Shown piece after piece: positions 25,719-34,951 of a stretch of 64,000 bases of DNA. A model generated the notes under the pieces. The model did no database searches. It was not told the origin of the DNA and saw nothing but the letters and a program-made list of their open reading frames with translations. This DNA comes from Alloprevotella sp. oral taxon 473 str. F0040. GTDB taxonomy: Bacteria; Bacteroidota; Bacteroidia; Bacteroidales; Bacteroidaceae. The stretch covers positions 535,186-599,185 of the forward strand of contig NZ_KB290717.1 in the NCBI RefSeq assembly GCF_000318095.2, in the 5' to 3' direction. A program made the translations under genes and the position numbers. Position 1 is the stretch's first letter. Each line of letters opens with the position of its first letter.

Positions 25719-26966
25719 ATGTGGCACGACATTTTCATACGACTCCAACAAAACAAGCTCCGCACTGCGCTCACAGGCTTGAGTGTGTCGGTGGGTATCT
25801 TTCTGCTCATCGTCCTCCTCGGAGCAGGGAATGGACTGATTCATGCCTTTAATCACAACAATCAGATGTTTAGCACCGATGCTATATCCATCTACCCGGG
25901 CTATACATCTAAACCCTTCAAAGGTTGGAAAGAAGATCGCAACATTAAATTTGACAACATAGACGTTGACAATACAGCGATAGTGGCAAAGAGCAAGGTG
26001 AAGTCTACTGCTGGTAAACTAACTAGCTCAGAAAAAACAGCTTCTGCACACCAACATTATTTCAAAACAACCCTATACGGACAATCTCCTGAAGCCTACA
26101 ACATAGAACGATTATCCCTCGCAAAGGGACGATATATCAATGAACTAGACCTCAAAGAGCAACGTAAAGTGGTGGTGATACCCGACTATAGTGCAGAAGA
26201 AACATTCGGCAGCATTGAGGCAGCTATTGGCGACTATCTGAACGTCGACTCTGTGTCCTACCAAGTGGTGGGAGTGCTAGAGTCGAATGGTAATAAAGGA
26301 CAGAGCCGATGCCATATCCCTTTTACCACATATCGTACCATCTTTCACTCGGGCTTTGATGTTCCAGAAATTGTGGTACAAACATATAAACCTGAAGAGG
26401 ATGAATCTTTTGAGGTTTTGAGAGCGGCATGGTGTAAGAGTTTGGGTGCTCGCCATGATTTCGCAGAAGACGACGAAAGTGCAGTGTGGATATCCAGTGT
26501 TGCTCAAGGAGCAAAAGAGCAAAATTTAGCTTTGACGATGCTCGAACGTGCATTGTGGGTGGTCGGGTTGCTCACGCTGATGAGTGGTGTGGTGAGTATT
26601 TCTAACATTATGCTCATCACCGTAAAAGAAAGGACTAAAGAATTTGGTATCCGCAAAGCTCTGGGTGCACGTCCCTGGGCGATACTTCGCGGTGTACTCG
26701 CAGAAAGTGTAATCATCACGCTATTCTTTGGCTACATCGGTCTTGTAGCTGGAATTGCTGCCACCGAATGGATGAATGTAGTGTCAGGGCAACAAGTCAC
26801 TGAATTTCTCAATTTCAGATTCTACACCTTCCTTGACCCTACGATTAACATGAGCGTTGCCTTCTCTGCTTTGTTGACACTCATCATCGCTGGACTCTTG
26901 GCAGGTTTCTTCCCTGCACGACGAGCGGTAAAAATCAAGCCTATTACGGCACTCAATGCCAAATAA
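25719..26966 (+). CDS. MacB-type ABC permease (first of two)
   Basis: A 415-aa FtsX-family permease. One membrane helix near residues 20-42, a periplasmic MacB_PCD domain (about 45-265), then three C-terminal helices (about 280-305, 330-355 and 375-395) with the conserved FtsX stretch SGVVSISNIMLITVKERTKE followed by FGIRKALGARPWAI. It starts 75 nt after the ATPase stop and is followed 29 nt later by a second permease of the same family, so the pair most likely forms a heterodimer. It differs from the second copy over most of the periplasmic domain. Confidence 0.93.
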   Translation: MWHDIFIRLQQNKLRTALTGLSVSVGIFLLIVLLGAGNGLIHAFNHNNQMFSTDAISIYPGYTSKPFKGWKEDRNIKFDNIDVDNTAIVAKSKVKSTAGKLTSSEKTASAHQHYFKTTLYGQSPEAYNIERLSLAKGRYINELDLKEQRKVVVIPDYSAEETFGSIEAAIGDYLNVDSVSYQVVGVLESNGNKGQSRCHIPFTTYRTIFHSGFDVPEIVVQTYKPEEDESFEVLRAAWCKSLGARHDFAEDDESAVWISSVAQGAKEQNLALTMLERALWVVGLLTLMSGVVSISNIMLITVKERTKEFGIRKALGARPWAILRGVLAESVIITLFFGYIGLVAGIAATEWMNVVSGQQVTEFLNFRFYTFLDPTINMSVAFSALLTLIIAGLLAGFFPARRAVKIKPITALNAK

Positions 26967-26995
26967 AAATCCCCTATCCTCCTAAATTCAAGACT

Positions 26996-28249
26996 ATGAC
27001 TATCTTTGATCTCGACAAATGGTCTGAAATCTGGCAAACCCTGAGTCGCAACAAATCGCGCTCCTTGCTCACTGCCTTCGGAGTATTTTGGGGCATCTTT
27101 ATGCTCACAATCCTCATGGGTGGTAGCAATGGTTTTCGAGCTATACTAGAAGCCAACTTCAATGGTTTTGCACAAAACTCGTATTTCTTCATGCCGGGAA
27201 AAACGACAAAGCCCTATAAGGGATTCCAAGTAGACCGCTCTTGGATGTTGCACTTGAGCGATGTGGACGCGCTCCCCAAACAAGTGCCAGGGGTGAAACT
27301 CGCTACGCCTATGGTGTTGGGGCTCTTCACAGAAATGACCCACAAGCAACATAAGGAGAATGTATCTCTGAAAGGAGTATATCCCAACTATGATCAAATT
27401 GAAAATCCTCACATCGTGATGGGGCGCTTCATTCAGATGGCAGATGTGATGAATCAGCGACGTGTATGTGTGCTCAGTAAAAACATTGCATCGCGACTCT
27501 TTCCCAACGACCCTAACCCTCTAGGAAAGTACGTACAATCTGGTGGTATGTATCTGCAAGTGGTGGGGGTGTCTCACATCATCAGTAATTTTGGTGTGGG
27601 TGGGAATAGCAGCTATTCGGTGTTTATCCCTTTCTCTGTAGCTCAAAACTTAACGAAATCGGGCAATGACATCGCTATTATCGGAGTGGTGGTGAAAGAT
27701 AATGTGTCAATCAGCAGTATTCAACCACAAATGGAAAGATTTTTCTGTGAACGACACTCTGTGGATCCTACAGACACCGCAGCCTATATGAGCATCAACA
27801 TGGAATCAATGTTTCAAATGGTGACAGCGCTGTTTTCGGGCATCAACATCCTTGTATGGCTCATTGGTGTCGGCACCTTGCTCTCTGGCGCCATTGGTAT
27901 CTCCAACATTATGATGGTAGTCGTGAAAGAGCGCACTACAGAAATCGGTATTCGCCGCGCCATCGGTGCCAAACCACACGACATTCTCTCTCAAATTATG
28001 ACAGAGAGCGTGGTCATTACTCTGCTTGCTGGCATAGGAGGCATCATTATATCGGTGTGGATTTTGAGCGGTATAGACATAGCTGCACATTCTATGACGG
28101 AATCTTACCCAAGTGGCGGATTCTTCATCAGCTTCCCAGTAGCGGTTGGAGCATTGTTTGCCCTTTCCTTCATTGGGGTTTTAGCAGGCATAGCTCCTTC
28201 GCTTCGAGCACTTGCCATCAAACCTATTGATGCTATCCGCGATGAATAA
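26996..28249 (+). CDS. MacB-type ABC permease (second of two)
   Basis: A 417-aa paralogue of the preceding permease with the same layout: helix about 23-45, MacB_PCD periplasmic domain (about 48-270) and three C-terminal helices with SGAIGISNIMMVVVKERTTE followed by IGIRRAIGAKPHDIL. Two distinct permeases and one ATPase imply an asymmetric transporter. The 63-nt gap to the adaptor gene at 28313 and absence of a clear terminator support co-transcription. Confidence 0.93.
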   Translation: MTIFDLDKWSEIWQTLSRNKSRSLLTAFGVFWGIFMLTILMGGSNGFRAILEANFNGFAQNSYFFMPGKTTKPYKGFQVDRSWMLHLSDVDALPKQVPGVKLATPMVLGLFTEMTHKQHKENVSLKGVYPNYDQIENPHIVMGRFIQMADVMNQRRVCVLSKNIASRLFPNDPNPLGKYVQSGGMYLQVVGVSHIISNFGVGGNSSYSVFIPFSVAQNLTKSGNDIAIIGVVVKDNVSISSIQPQMERFFCERHSVDPTDTAAYMSINMESMFQMVTALFSGINILVWLIGVGTLLSGAIGISNIMMVVVKERTTEIGIRRAIGAKPHDILSQIMTESVVITLLAGIGGIIISVWILSGIDIAAHSMTESYPSGGFFISFPVAVGALFALSFIGVLAGIAPSLRALAIKPIDAIRDE

Positions 28250-28312
28250 GACCCTTTTAGCACTACCTCATTCTTTCCTCATATTCCTAATAACAAGTTA
28301 TATTCTTGCATC

Positions 28313-29428
28313 ATGAAAAAAGCTATTAAAATCATTGGTCTCATTCTTCTTGGAGTGATTTTTATTGGCACCTTTGTCTTCCTCTACAATAAGACGCAAA
28401 AGAAAGAAGCAACTTTTGAAGAGATTGCTCCTGCCTACAACAACCTTCAACGCACCACCGTGGCAACAGGCACGATAGAACCGCGCAACGAAGTGGACAT
28501 TAAACCACAGATTTCTGGCATCGTGGCAGAACTCTACAAAGAAGCTGGACAGTCGGTGAAAAAAGGAGAGCTGATAGCGCGTGTGAAAGTGATTCCAGAC
28601 ATGAGTTCGCTCAACTCTGCAGAAAATCGCGTGCGATTGGCTCAACTGAACTTGGCACAAGCTCAACGCGACTACAACCGCAACAAACAACTCCACGATC
28701 AGCAGCTCATTTCTACCGAAGAGATGGAGAAATCGCACTTGGCGCTTCGTCAAAACAAAGAAGAATTGGCGAACGCAACAGAGGCACTGCAGATTCTTAA
28801 AGAAGGTGTGAGCCGCTCTATGGCAGCACAATCCACAACTTTGGTTCGTTCTACGATTGATGGCATCATCCTTAATGTCCCTGTGAAAGTGGGTAACTCG
28901 GTAATTATGAGCAACACCTTCAACGAAGGTACAACGATTGCGACGGTGGCAAACATGAAAGACTTGCTCTTCAAAGGCACCATTGACGAAACAGAAGTGG
29001 CTTTACTCACTAATGGAATGTCCATGGACATCTCCGTCGGTGCTTTGCCCGATGCTACGTTGTCTGCAAAGCTGGAATTCATCGCTCCTAAAGTGAGCGC
29101 TGGCACCCAAAGTAATCAGTTTGAAATCAAGGGAGCTATTGCCCCCAACAGTGGTCATCAGCTCCGCGCTGGCTATAGTGCCAACGCTACCATCGTATTG
29201 GAGGCACGCAAACACGTGCTCACAGTGCCCGAAAGTGCGATTGTTCACGAGAACAACAAGACCGTAGTTTATGTGGTGACAAGCAAGCCAGGCGCTGTTC
29301 CTCAAACATTTGAACGTCGCGAGGTGACTGTTGGCTTGTCCGATGGCGTAAACATTGAGATTCTCAAAGGACTCACCACCAAAGACCGTGTGCGCGGCAA
29401 CCAACAAGAAGCAACCACTGACAAATAA
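28313..29428 (+). CDS. Periplasmic adaptor (MacA/HlyD family)
   Basis: A 371-aa membrane-fusion protein. An N-terminal membrane anchor (about 5-24) precedes the barrel-sandwich/lipoyl half (ATGTIEPRNEVDIKPQISGIV), a coiled-coil hairpin (about 95-165, LAQAQRDYNRNKQLHDQQLISTE), the second lipoyl half (STIDGIILNVPVKVGNSV), and a beta-barrel plus membrane-proximal domain (about 205-365). It would join the MacB-type permeases to the TolC-type channel encoded next. Membership in the MacA subgroup is by context and architecture. Confidence 0.93.
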   Translation: MKKAIKIIGLILLGVIFIGTFVFLYNKTQKKEATFEEIAPAYNNLQRTTVATGTIEPRNEVDIKPQISGIVAELYKEAGQSVKKGELIARVKVIPDMSSLNSAENRVRLAQLNLAQAQRDYNRNKQLHDQQLISTEEMEKSHLALRQNKEELANATEALQILKEGVSRSMAAQSTTLVRSTIDGIILNVPVKVGNSVIMSNTFNEGTTIATVANMKDLLFKGTIDETEVALLTNGMSMDISVGALPDATLSAKLEFIAPKVSAGTQSNQFEIKGAIAPNSGHQLRAGYSANATIVLEARKHVLTVPESAIVHENNKTVVYVVTSKPGAVPQTFERREVTVGLSDGVNIEILKGLTTKDRVRGNQQEATTDK

Positions 29429-29483
29429 ATCTAATGGTCGCTCATATTCTTAAGGTTTCATCCCTCATACACTAGTCTCGATT

Positions 29484-30791
29484 ATGAAGAAAATCATATT
29501 TATGCTCCTCACTGCAGGCTTTCCGCTAATGGTTGGCGCGCAAACCCTCACGTTGCGCCAATGCATAGACCTCGCTGTGGCACGCAATGTCAGTGTACGA
29601 CAAGCGCAAGTGGGACAACAGCAGCAAAAGATAGCCTTGGAGTCTGCCAAACAAGCTAGACTTCCCCAAGTGGGCGGTAGTTTTAACCAAAATCTATCGC
29701 TCGGACGCGGACTCACCGCCAACAACACCTATGATACCCGCAACACCTACTCTTCTTCCTTGGGAGTACATGCCGATATGCCACTCTTTACGGGCTTTCG
29801 TATTGGCAACGAGCGCAAACGCGCAGAACTCAATCTGAAAGCAGCCACAGCAGATATCGAACGACTGAGTGAAAGCCTGGGATTGCAAGTGACACAAGCC
29901 TACTTCCAAGTGCTCTACCAACAAGAATTGCTGCAACAAGCAAAGACCAACTTGCAGCTATCTCAACTCCAAGAGAGTCGTCTTATTGGTCTGATTCAGG
30001 CAGGGAAGGCGGCACAAGTGGAACTCAGTGAGGCACAATCGCGAGTGGCGCAAGACCAAGCCTCTATTGTGCAAGAAGAGAGTCAATATAACTTGGCATT
30101 ACTCGAACTCTCCCAACTGCTTGAGTTCTCCACACCAGACAGTTTGCACATTGCTTCGCCTGCTTCTCTACAACTTCCTCATCTGCCAGAAAGTGCCGAT
30201 GCAGTGTTTGCACTCGCACTTCCCCAGCGTCCTGCACTGCAAGTGGCAAAACTTCGCACAGAAGCTGCAGAAATGGGAGTGAAGGTGGCACGTTCGGGTT
30301 ATCTTCCTACCCTTTCCCTCTCTGCTGGTCTGGGCACTAATTACTACAATACTTCGGGATTCACAAACGAAGCATTCAATAGACAGATTCGCAACAACTT
30401 CGCTTCCTCTCTTGCACTCTCACTCAGCATCCCCATCTTTGATCGATACAGCACGCGCAATAGTGTGAAACAGGCAAAGCTCGAAGTGGTGAATCAACAA
30501 CTGGAGGAAGAAAATCTCAAAAAAACGCTGTATAAAGAGATTCAAAACGCATATTACAACGCTGTTGCAGCACAACAAAAGTGGACTGCTGCCAAGACAG
30601 CAGAACAAGCTTCAGAAATGAGTCTCAACCTTGTGACAAAGAAATATGAAGCAGGGAAAGCCAATGGCACCGAATATGATGAAGCGCGCAAAAAACATAC
30701 TAATGCAGCAACTCAACGCCTCACTGCTTACTACGACTATCTTTTCCGCACCAAAATCTTAGACTTCTATGCTGGAGAACCTTTACAATAG
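29484..30791 (+). CDS. TolC-family outer-membrane channel
   Basis: A 435-aa outer-membrane efflux protein with signal peptide (FPLMVGAQ), N-terminal LTLRQCIDLAVARNVSVRQAQ typical of OEP domains, and two repeats of long helices (about 20-220 and 240-430). It completes the tripartite exporter encoded from 24933 onward. The operon ends here: a strong stem-loop with a nine-T run lies at 30929-30969 after a cluster of related stems. The long helices are rich in Gln and Ala, as normal in the family. Confidence 0.94.
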   Translation: MKKIIFMLLTAGFPLMVGAQTLTLRQCIDLAVARNVSVRQAQVGQQQQKIALESAKQARLPQVGGSFNQNLSLGRGLTANNTYDTRNTYSSSLGVHADMPLFTGFRIGNERKRAELNLKAATADIERLSESLGLQVTQAYFQVLYQQELLQQAKTNLQLSQLQESRLIGLIQAGKAAQVELSEAQSRVAQDQASIVQEESQYNLALLELSQLLEFSTPDSLHIASPASLQLPHLPESADAVFALALPQRPALQVAKLRTEAAEMGVKVARSGYLPTLSLSAGLGTNYYNTSGFTNEAFNRQIRNNFASSLALSLSIPIFDRYSTRNSVKQAKLEVVNQQLEEENLKKTLYKEIQNAYYNAVAAQQKWTAAKTAEQASEMSLNLVTKKYEAGKANGTEYDEARKKHTNAATQRLTAYYDYLFRTKILDFYAGEPLQ

Positions 30792-30867
30792 AGGATAAAC
30801 AATGCAATCTCTTTAGCATGAAATGACACAAAGTCACACTAGGACCATAAGAACAGATCTTCCCTTT

Positions 30868-30969
30868 CTCGGAGAATTAAGTAACAAATCTCCGAGGTTA
30901 GTATGAAAATCTCCTACTTTTTTCAGATAATCTCCGAGTTTTCAATAGAAATCTCGGAGATTTTTTTTT
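30868..30969 (+). terminator. TCTCCGA stem-loop cluster ending the export operon (locus A)
   Basis: Two stems built from the same core: CTCGGAGA 30868-30875 with TCTCCGAG 30889-30896, and AATCTCCGAG 30929-30938 with CTCGGAGATT 30953-30962, the latter followed by T residues to 30969 and so an intrinsic terminator. A variant unit AAAATCTCCTAC lies between (30906-30917). The same core occurs at 46300-46395 and 57744-57815. Confidence 0.85.
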
Positions 30970-31072
30970 GCATAGAGCGCATAAACATAAAAATCACAGC
31001 GATTCATCTCGAAAAGTATAGACATTATGTAGAAAAAGGAAAGAGGTTAATCTTAATATCAAATAAAATGCT

Positions 31073-31080
31073 TATCTTTG
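31073..31080 (+). promoter_or_regulatory. Candidate -7 element of nagB
   Basis: TATCTTTG matches TAnnTTTG, 72 nt before the nagB ATG. A -33 TTTG is not visible. Confidence 0.5.
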
Positions 31081-31152
31081 TATGGTCAATAAGACAACCG
31101 ACCTTGTCGATAATTATTTCAATAAAAACAACATACATACTTTCTTTCAACC

Positions 31153-31944
31153 ATGAGAGTTATTATCGAACCCGATTACGCTAAATTGTCACAATGGGCT
31201 GCTGACTACGTTGTAAACAAAATCAATGCAGCAAAGCCTACAGCTGAAAAACCTTTCGTTTTGGGATTGCCCACTGGCTCTAGCCCTATGGGCATGTACA
31301 AAGCCATCGTCAAGGCTTATCAAGAAGGTCGCGTAAGCTTCAAACACGTTGTAACCTTCAACATGGATGAATACGTAGGTCTTCCCGAAGATCACCCTGA
31401 AAGCTACCACACTTTCATGGCCAACAACCTCTTCAACCACATCGATTGCCCCAAGGAAAATGTACACCTCCTCAATGGTAACGCAGAAGATTTGGCAGCG
31501 GAATGCGCTCGCTACGAACAAATGATTGCTGACTTTGGTGGTATCGATCTCTTCCTCGGTGGCATTGGCCCTGATGGTCACATTGCTTTTAACGAGCCTT
31601 TCTCTTCGCTCAACAGCCTTACACGTGAGAAGACACTTACCACAGACACTCGCATTGCTAACAGCCGATTCTTCGGTGGTGATCCTAATGCAGTGCCTGC
31701 CACTGCACTCACTGTCGGTGTAGGCACAGTGATGGCTGCTAAGGAAGTACTCATCCTCTGCAATGGCCACAATAAGGCTCGCGCTTTGCAAGCTGCCATC
31801 GAAGGTCCAGTGTGTCAAGCTTGGACAATCTCAGCTCTGCAAACTCACCCTCACGGCATTATCGTGTGTGATGAGGCTGCTTGCGAAGAACTTAAAGTGG
31901 GTACCTACAAGTATTTCAAAGATATCGAAAAAGATAACTTGTAA
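31153..31944 (+). CDS. nagB: Glucosamine-6-phosphate deaminase
   Basis: Converts glucosamine-6-P to fructose-6-P and ammonia, the step after NagA (6622-7794). The 263-aa protein has the complete family pattern: [13 protein letters not shown] (phosphate binding), [10 protein letters not shown] with the catalytic Asp, [27 protein letters not shown] with the second catalytic Asp and His, and [16 protein letters not shown]. Its length is typical of the single-domain enzyme. A terminator follows at 31977-32032, so it is a single-gene unit, unlike the nagBA operons of enterobacteria. Confidence 0.97.
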   Translation: MRVIIEPDYAKLSQWAADYVVNKINAAKPTAEKPFVLGLPTGSSPMGMYKAIVKAYQEGRVSFKHVVTFNMDEYVGLPEDHPESYHTFMANNLFNHIDCPKENVHLLNGNAEDLAAECARYEQMIADFGGIDLFLGGIGPDGHIAFNEPFSSLNSLTREKTLTTDTRIANSRFFGGDPNAVPATALTVGVGTVMAAKEVLILCNGHNKARALQAAIEGPVCQAWTISALQTHPHGIIVCDEAACEELKVGTYKYFKDIEKDNL

Positions 31945-31976
31945 TAGTTGATTTTTATCCTCTATTTCATGATTTC

Positions 31977-32032
31977 TCAACGTGTCCTTGCTCCCTATTT
32001 GATGAAACGGAGCAAAGACACGTTGATCTTTT
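31977..32032 (+). terminator. Terminator of nagB
   Basis: TCAACGTGTCCTTGCTCC (31977-31994) pairs with GGAGCAAAGACACGTTGA (32009-32026) with one central mismatch, followed by TCTTTTA. The arms enclose a 14-nt loop. Confidence 0.85.
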
Positions 32033-32234
32033 AGAGCCAAACTATCGAGATTCAAGGCTTTATATTTCATTTTTACTTCACCATTTACCTCTCAGGGCTT
32101 ACATCTATTCTTCATAGAATGTAAAGCCAAGGAAGATAGTAGAAGAGAAACATAAAGAATCCTTTAGAATCTTTGATTCTTACGCATTGTAGGCCTTTAA
32201 CGGCGCAGCAATATCCATCACTTATTCCATAGAC

Positions 32235-33446
32235 ATGCACCCTATTCATTTGATGCCTAAACCAGCTGGTTCGGCTTGCAACTTGGACTGCACCTACTGC
32301 TATTACCTCGAGAAACAAAAGCTCTATGCTGCATCAGGCAAACAAGAGATGAGCGACGAACTTCTCGAAAAGTATATCCATGATTATATCGCAGCTCAAC
32401 CCACAAACAATGTTCTCTTCACTTGGCACGGTGGAGAACCCTTGGTGCGCCCCATGAGTTTCTATGATCGTGCTCTGCGTTTACAAGAGAAGCATGCGCA
32501 AGGAAAGACGATAGAAAATGCTCTCCAAACAAATGGAACTCTACTTACACTCGACTGGTGTAACTTCCTTAAAAGCAACAACTTTCTTGTCGGCATCTCC
32601 ATAGATGGAACACAAGAGATGCATGACCACTATAGACTCTCTCGCTCTGGTCGTGGCACTTGGAAACAAGTAATGCGTGGAGTGGAACTATTGCAACGAT
32701 GTGGCGTAGACTGGAACGCCATGGCAGTTGCGAATGATTTTAATACTCAAGATCCATTAGCTTTCTATCATTTTTTCAAGTCGATAGGTTGCGACTATTT
32801 ACAGTTTACCCCTATTGTGGAACGCATCTATCGACATCCCGATGGAAGACTTCTAGCTTCTCCTATCGAGGGATTGACAACAGCCGAGATGGCTCCTTTC
32901 AGCGTTTCACCTAAAGCGTGGGGTATTTTTTTAACGACCATTTTTGATGAGTGGGTGCGCCATGATGTGGGAGAGTTTTTTGTACAAATTTTTGATTCTA
33001 CCTTAGCAGGATGGATGGGTGTGCCCGGAAGTCTGTGTACAATGGCAGAGACCTGTGGACATGCCACTGCCATGGAACACAATGGCGATGTCTATGCCTG
33101 TGATCACTATGTATTTCCGGAGTTTAAACTAGGGAATATCATGCAACAAACGTTGGAATCAATGGTATTCAGCACTGAACAAAAAGAGTTTGGAGAGAAT
33201 AAACGAAGACTACTCACTCAGCAATGCAAAACTTGCGAATGGAGATTTGCTTGCAATGGTGACTGCCCTCGCACCCGATTTACACAAAGTCAAGAAGGAG
33301 AATGGGGACATCCCTATTTGTGCGCTGGATGGCAACATTATTTTCACCATGTAGCCCCTTACATGGATTTCATGAAACGTCAACTCCAAGCGAATCTACC
33401 TCCAGCCAATATCATGAACATCCTTGCTAAGCAAGGAAAACTATAG
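32235..33446 (+). CDS. Anaerobic sulfatase-maturating enzyme (radical SAM)
   Basis: A 403-aa radical SAM/SPASM enzyme that converts the active-site Cys or Ser of sulfatases to formylglycine. The SAM cluster motif is Cys15-x3-Cys19-x2-Cys22 in SACNLDCTYCYYLEK; TWHGGEPL, LQTNGTLL and GISIDGTQEMHD follow as in anSME. The C-terminal SPASM cysteines are present (ETCGHATAMEHNGDVYACDHY; CKTCEWRFACNGDCPRTRF; YLCAGW). No sulfatase lies in the window, so its clients are elsewhere; this is common in Bacteroidales, where one maturase serves many sulfatases. Confidence 0.93.
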   Translation: MHPIHLMPKPAGSACNLDCTYCYYLEKQKLYAASGKQEMSDELLEKYIHDYIAAQPTNNVLFTWHGGEPLVRPMSFYDRALRLQEKHAQGKTIENALQTNGTLLTLDWCNFLKSNNFLVGISIDGTQEMHDHYRLSRSGRGTWKQVMRGVELLQRCGVDWNAMAVANDFNTQDPLAFYHFFKSIGCDYLQFTPIVERIYRHPDGRLLASPIEGLTTAEMAPFSVSPKAWGIFLTTIFDEWVRHDVGEFFVQIFDSTLAGWMGVPGSLCTMAETCGHATAMEHNGDVYACDHYVFPEFKLGNIMQQTLESMVFSTEQKEFGENKRRLLTQQCKTCEWRFACNGDCPRTRFTQSQEGEWGHPYLCAGWQHYFHHVAPYMDFMKRQLQANLPPANIMNILAKQGKL

Positions 33447-33462
33447 GGTTTCTCCTGTTGGG

Positions 33463-33494
33463 TTTGGCAGAATGAAGAATAAATGCTAAATTTG
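33463..33494 (+). promoter_or_regulatory. Promoter of the zapA-rny operon
   Basis: TTTG (33463-33466), 20 nt, then TAAATTTG (33487-33494): a full match to the Bacteroidetes promoter. It begins just after the stop of the maturase gene and lies about 100 nt ahead of the ATG at 33593. Confidence 0.75.
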
Positions 33495-33592
33495 CAGGAA
33501 GATATAAAGGCGTTTTTCATAAGAATCGCTCTAACTATTGGATTATCAATGAAACAACGAGCATTTTTTAATGCTCTTCAAGCTACAACCCT

Positions 33593-34231
33593 ATGGGAAT
33601 TTTCTCTAAATTCTTTGGTAGCTCCAAGAAAAGCGTACAAGATCAAGGCTGGCGCGTGGGAGGTACCGAGGATTTCATGACACTCATCCGTGTATATTAT
33701 CAAGCCGTCATGGCTTCGTCTTTCGGACTTCGAGATCTCCGTGCTTTACCAGACCTCAGAGTTTTCAAGCAAACACTTAAAGTGCAGACTCTCAACAACA
33801 AAATTGGTCTAGCAGAAAAGAGTAAGTGCAAGAAAATGATGAACGAGATTTATGGTATCTCCGACAGTTTTTTCAAAGAAATTGATGAAAGTATCAAGCG
33901 TCGTTGCAGAAATGTAAATGATATGCAAACCTATCTTTTTCAGTTTCAAGGATTCACCCAAGAACTTATGATGCTCATGGGCAATCTTATGAATTGGAAA
34001 TTTCGCCTTCCTTCTTTCTTGCGCGGAGCATTGCGTAATCTTACAGAAAAATCTGTACGTGATATTTTCACTAAAAACTCTTGGAGCGATGCAAGTGTGC
34101 AAAAAGCCGTGATGAATGTGCGTAGCTATCAAGCGCAATTGGGATATTCACAAGCGTGGATGACCGAATTTGTCTACAATGTGCTGATGCTCGCCAAGAA
34201 AGAGCCAAAGACCGACAATAAAGATGCGTAA
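33593..34231 (+). CDS. Uncharacterised 212-aa protein, first gene of the zapA-rny operon
   Basis: I do not recognise a named family. The protein starts MGIFSKFFGSSKK, is mostly predicted helical and has no signal peptide or long hydrophobic helix, so it is cytoplasmic or peripherally bound. Basic and aromatic residues are common (RALPDLRVFKQTLKV, FRLPSFLRGALRNL). The first residues MGIFSKFFG are amphipathic and could bind membrane. It has a perfect-looking promoter 100 nt upstream and lies 40 nt ahead of the coiled-coil gene, then zapA and rny, so a role in division or envelope-linked RNA turnover is a reasonable guess only. A second frame (33483-33680) overlaps its start and is treated as noise. 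Confidence 0.8.
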   Translation: MGIFSKFFGSSKKSVQDQGWRVGGTEDFMTLIRVYYQAVMASSFGLRDLRALPDLRVFKQTLKVQTLNNKIGLAEKSKCKKMMNEIYGISDSFFKEIDESIKRRCRNVNDMQTYLFQFQGFTQELMMLMGNLMNWKFRLPSFLRGALRNLTEKSVRDIFTKNSWSDASVQKAVMNVRSYQAQLGYSQAWMTEFVYNVLMLAKKEPKTDNKDA

Positions 34232-34271
34232 ACTTTGGCAAGAGTATTCATTGAAGGATTCATGACTGCCT

Positions 34272-34565
34272 ATGACTGCCGAAGAAGAAAAGATTTTACA
34301 TCAATTTGAAGCACGAGTGCGCCAACTCATCAACAAGCACAAAGAAGTTCTTGCACATAATGACGAGTTGAACCAGGCTTTGAATGAAGAAAAATCCCGT
34401 GCACAAGAATTGGAACAGCGTATTGCTACATTAGAGCAGCAATATGCCAATCTCAAAATGGCCAAAATGATAGAAATCACAACGGCCGAAAACCAAGCTG
34501 CACAGAAGCGAATCAACAAGCTCATTCGAGAAATTGATAAGTGCATAGCTTTGCTCAATGTGTAG
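34272..34565 (+). CDS. Small coiled-coil protein upstream of zapA (ZapB-like)
   Basis: A 97-aa, charged, almost wholly coiled-coil protein (EEEKILHQFEARVRQLINKH, LNQALNEEKSRAQELEQRI). Its position directly before zapA (18 nt) suggests it serves as the ZapB-like partner of ZapA at the division ring; sequence alone does not prove this. The nonamer ATGACTGCC is present twice at the 5' end (34262 and 34272), 10 nt apart and out of frame; only the second opens the coding frame. Confidence 0.75.
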   Translation: MTAEEEKILHQFEARVRQLINKHKEVLAHNDELNQALNEEKSRAQELEQRIATLEQQYANLKMAKMIEITTAENQAAQKRINKLIREIDKCIALLNV

Positions 34566-34583
34566 GTTTGACAGTAGATTAAG

Positions 34584-34883
34584 ATGCCAAACACAAGCGA
34601 CAAATTACAAATCAGACTATTGATTAATAATCAGCCTTATATGTACACTGTGCTCCGTGAAAAGGAGGAACTCTTTCGTAAGGCGGCTGATTTAATCAAC
34701 AGCAAATTCAATAAATATCGCACAGCACAGCCTAATCATAGTGCTGAACGCTATAGCACTACTGTGCTGGTGGACATAGCTGTGCAACTACTTCAACTGC
34801 AACAGGAGAAAAGTGTAGATCCACTCGTGTCTTCGATGAAGCAACTCAACTTAGAAGTAGAAGAGGTGCTCAATGAAGAATAG
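34584..34883 (+). CDS. zapA: Cell division protein ZapA
   Basis: A 99-aa ZapA protein, which bundles FtsZ filaments at mid-cell. The N-terminal globular part has the family pattern [22 protein letters not shown], then [16 protein letters not shown], and the C-terminal half is a coiled coil ([18 protein letters not shown]). The length and two-part layout fit. It lies between the small coiled-coil gene and rny, the usual Bacteroidetes order. Confidence 0.9.
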   Translation: MPNTSDKLQIRLLINNQPYMYTVLREKEELFRKAADLINSKFNKYRTAQPNHSAERYSTTVLVDIAVQLLQLQQEKSVDPLVSSMKQLNLEVEEVLNEE

Positions 34884-34951
34884 AAAGAGTCGCTAATCTC
34901 TCTCGCAATTTTTACCCCGATAACCAACAAGACATAATTCTTTCCACGATA

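Noticed and set aside
31189..31818. Long antisense frame across nagB (209 codons)
   Set aside because: Complete NagB motifs are on the plus strand; the other frame is a codon-use shadow.
33483..33680. 65-codon frame overlapping the start of the 212-aa gene
   Set aside because: It overlaps the -7 element and the real coding frame; no family feature.
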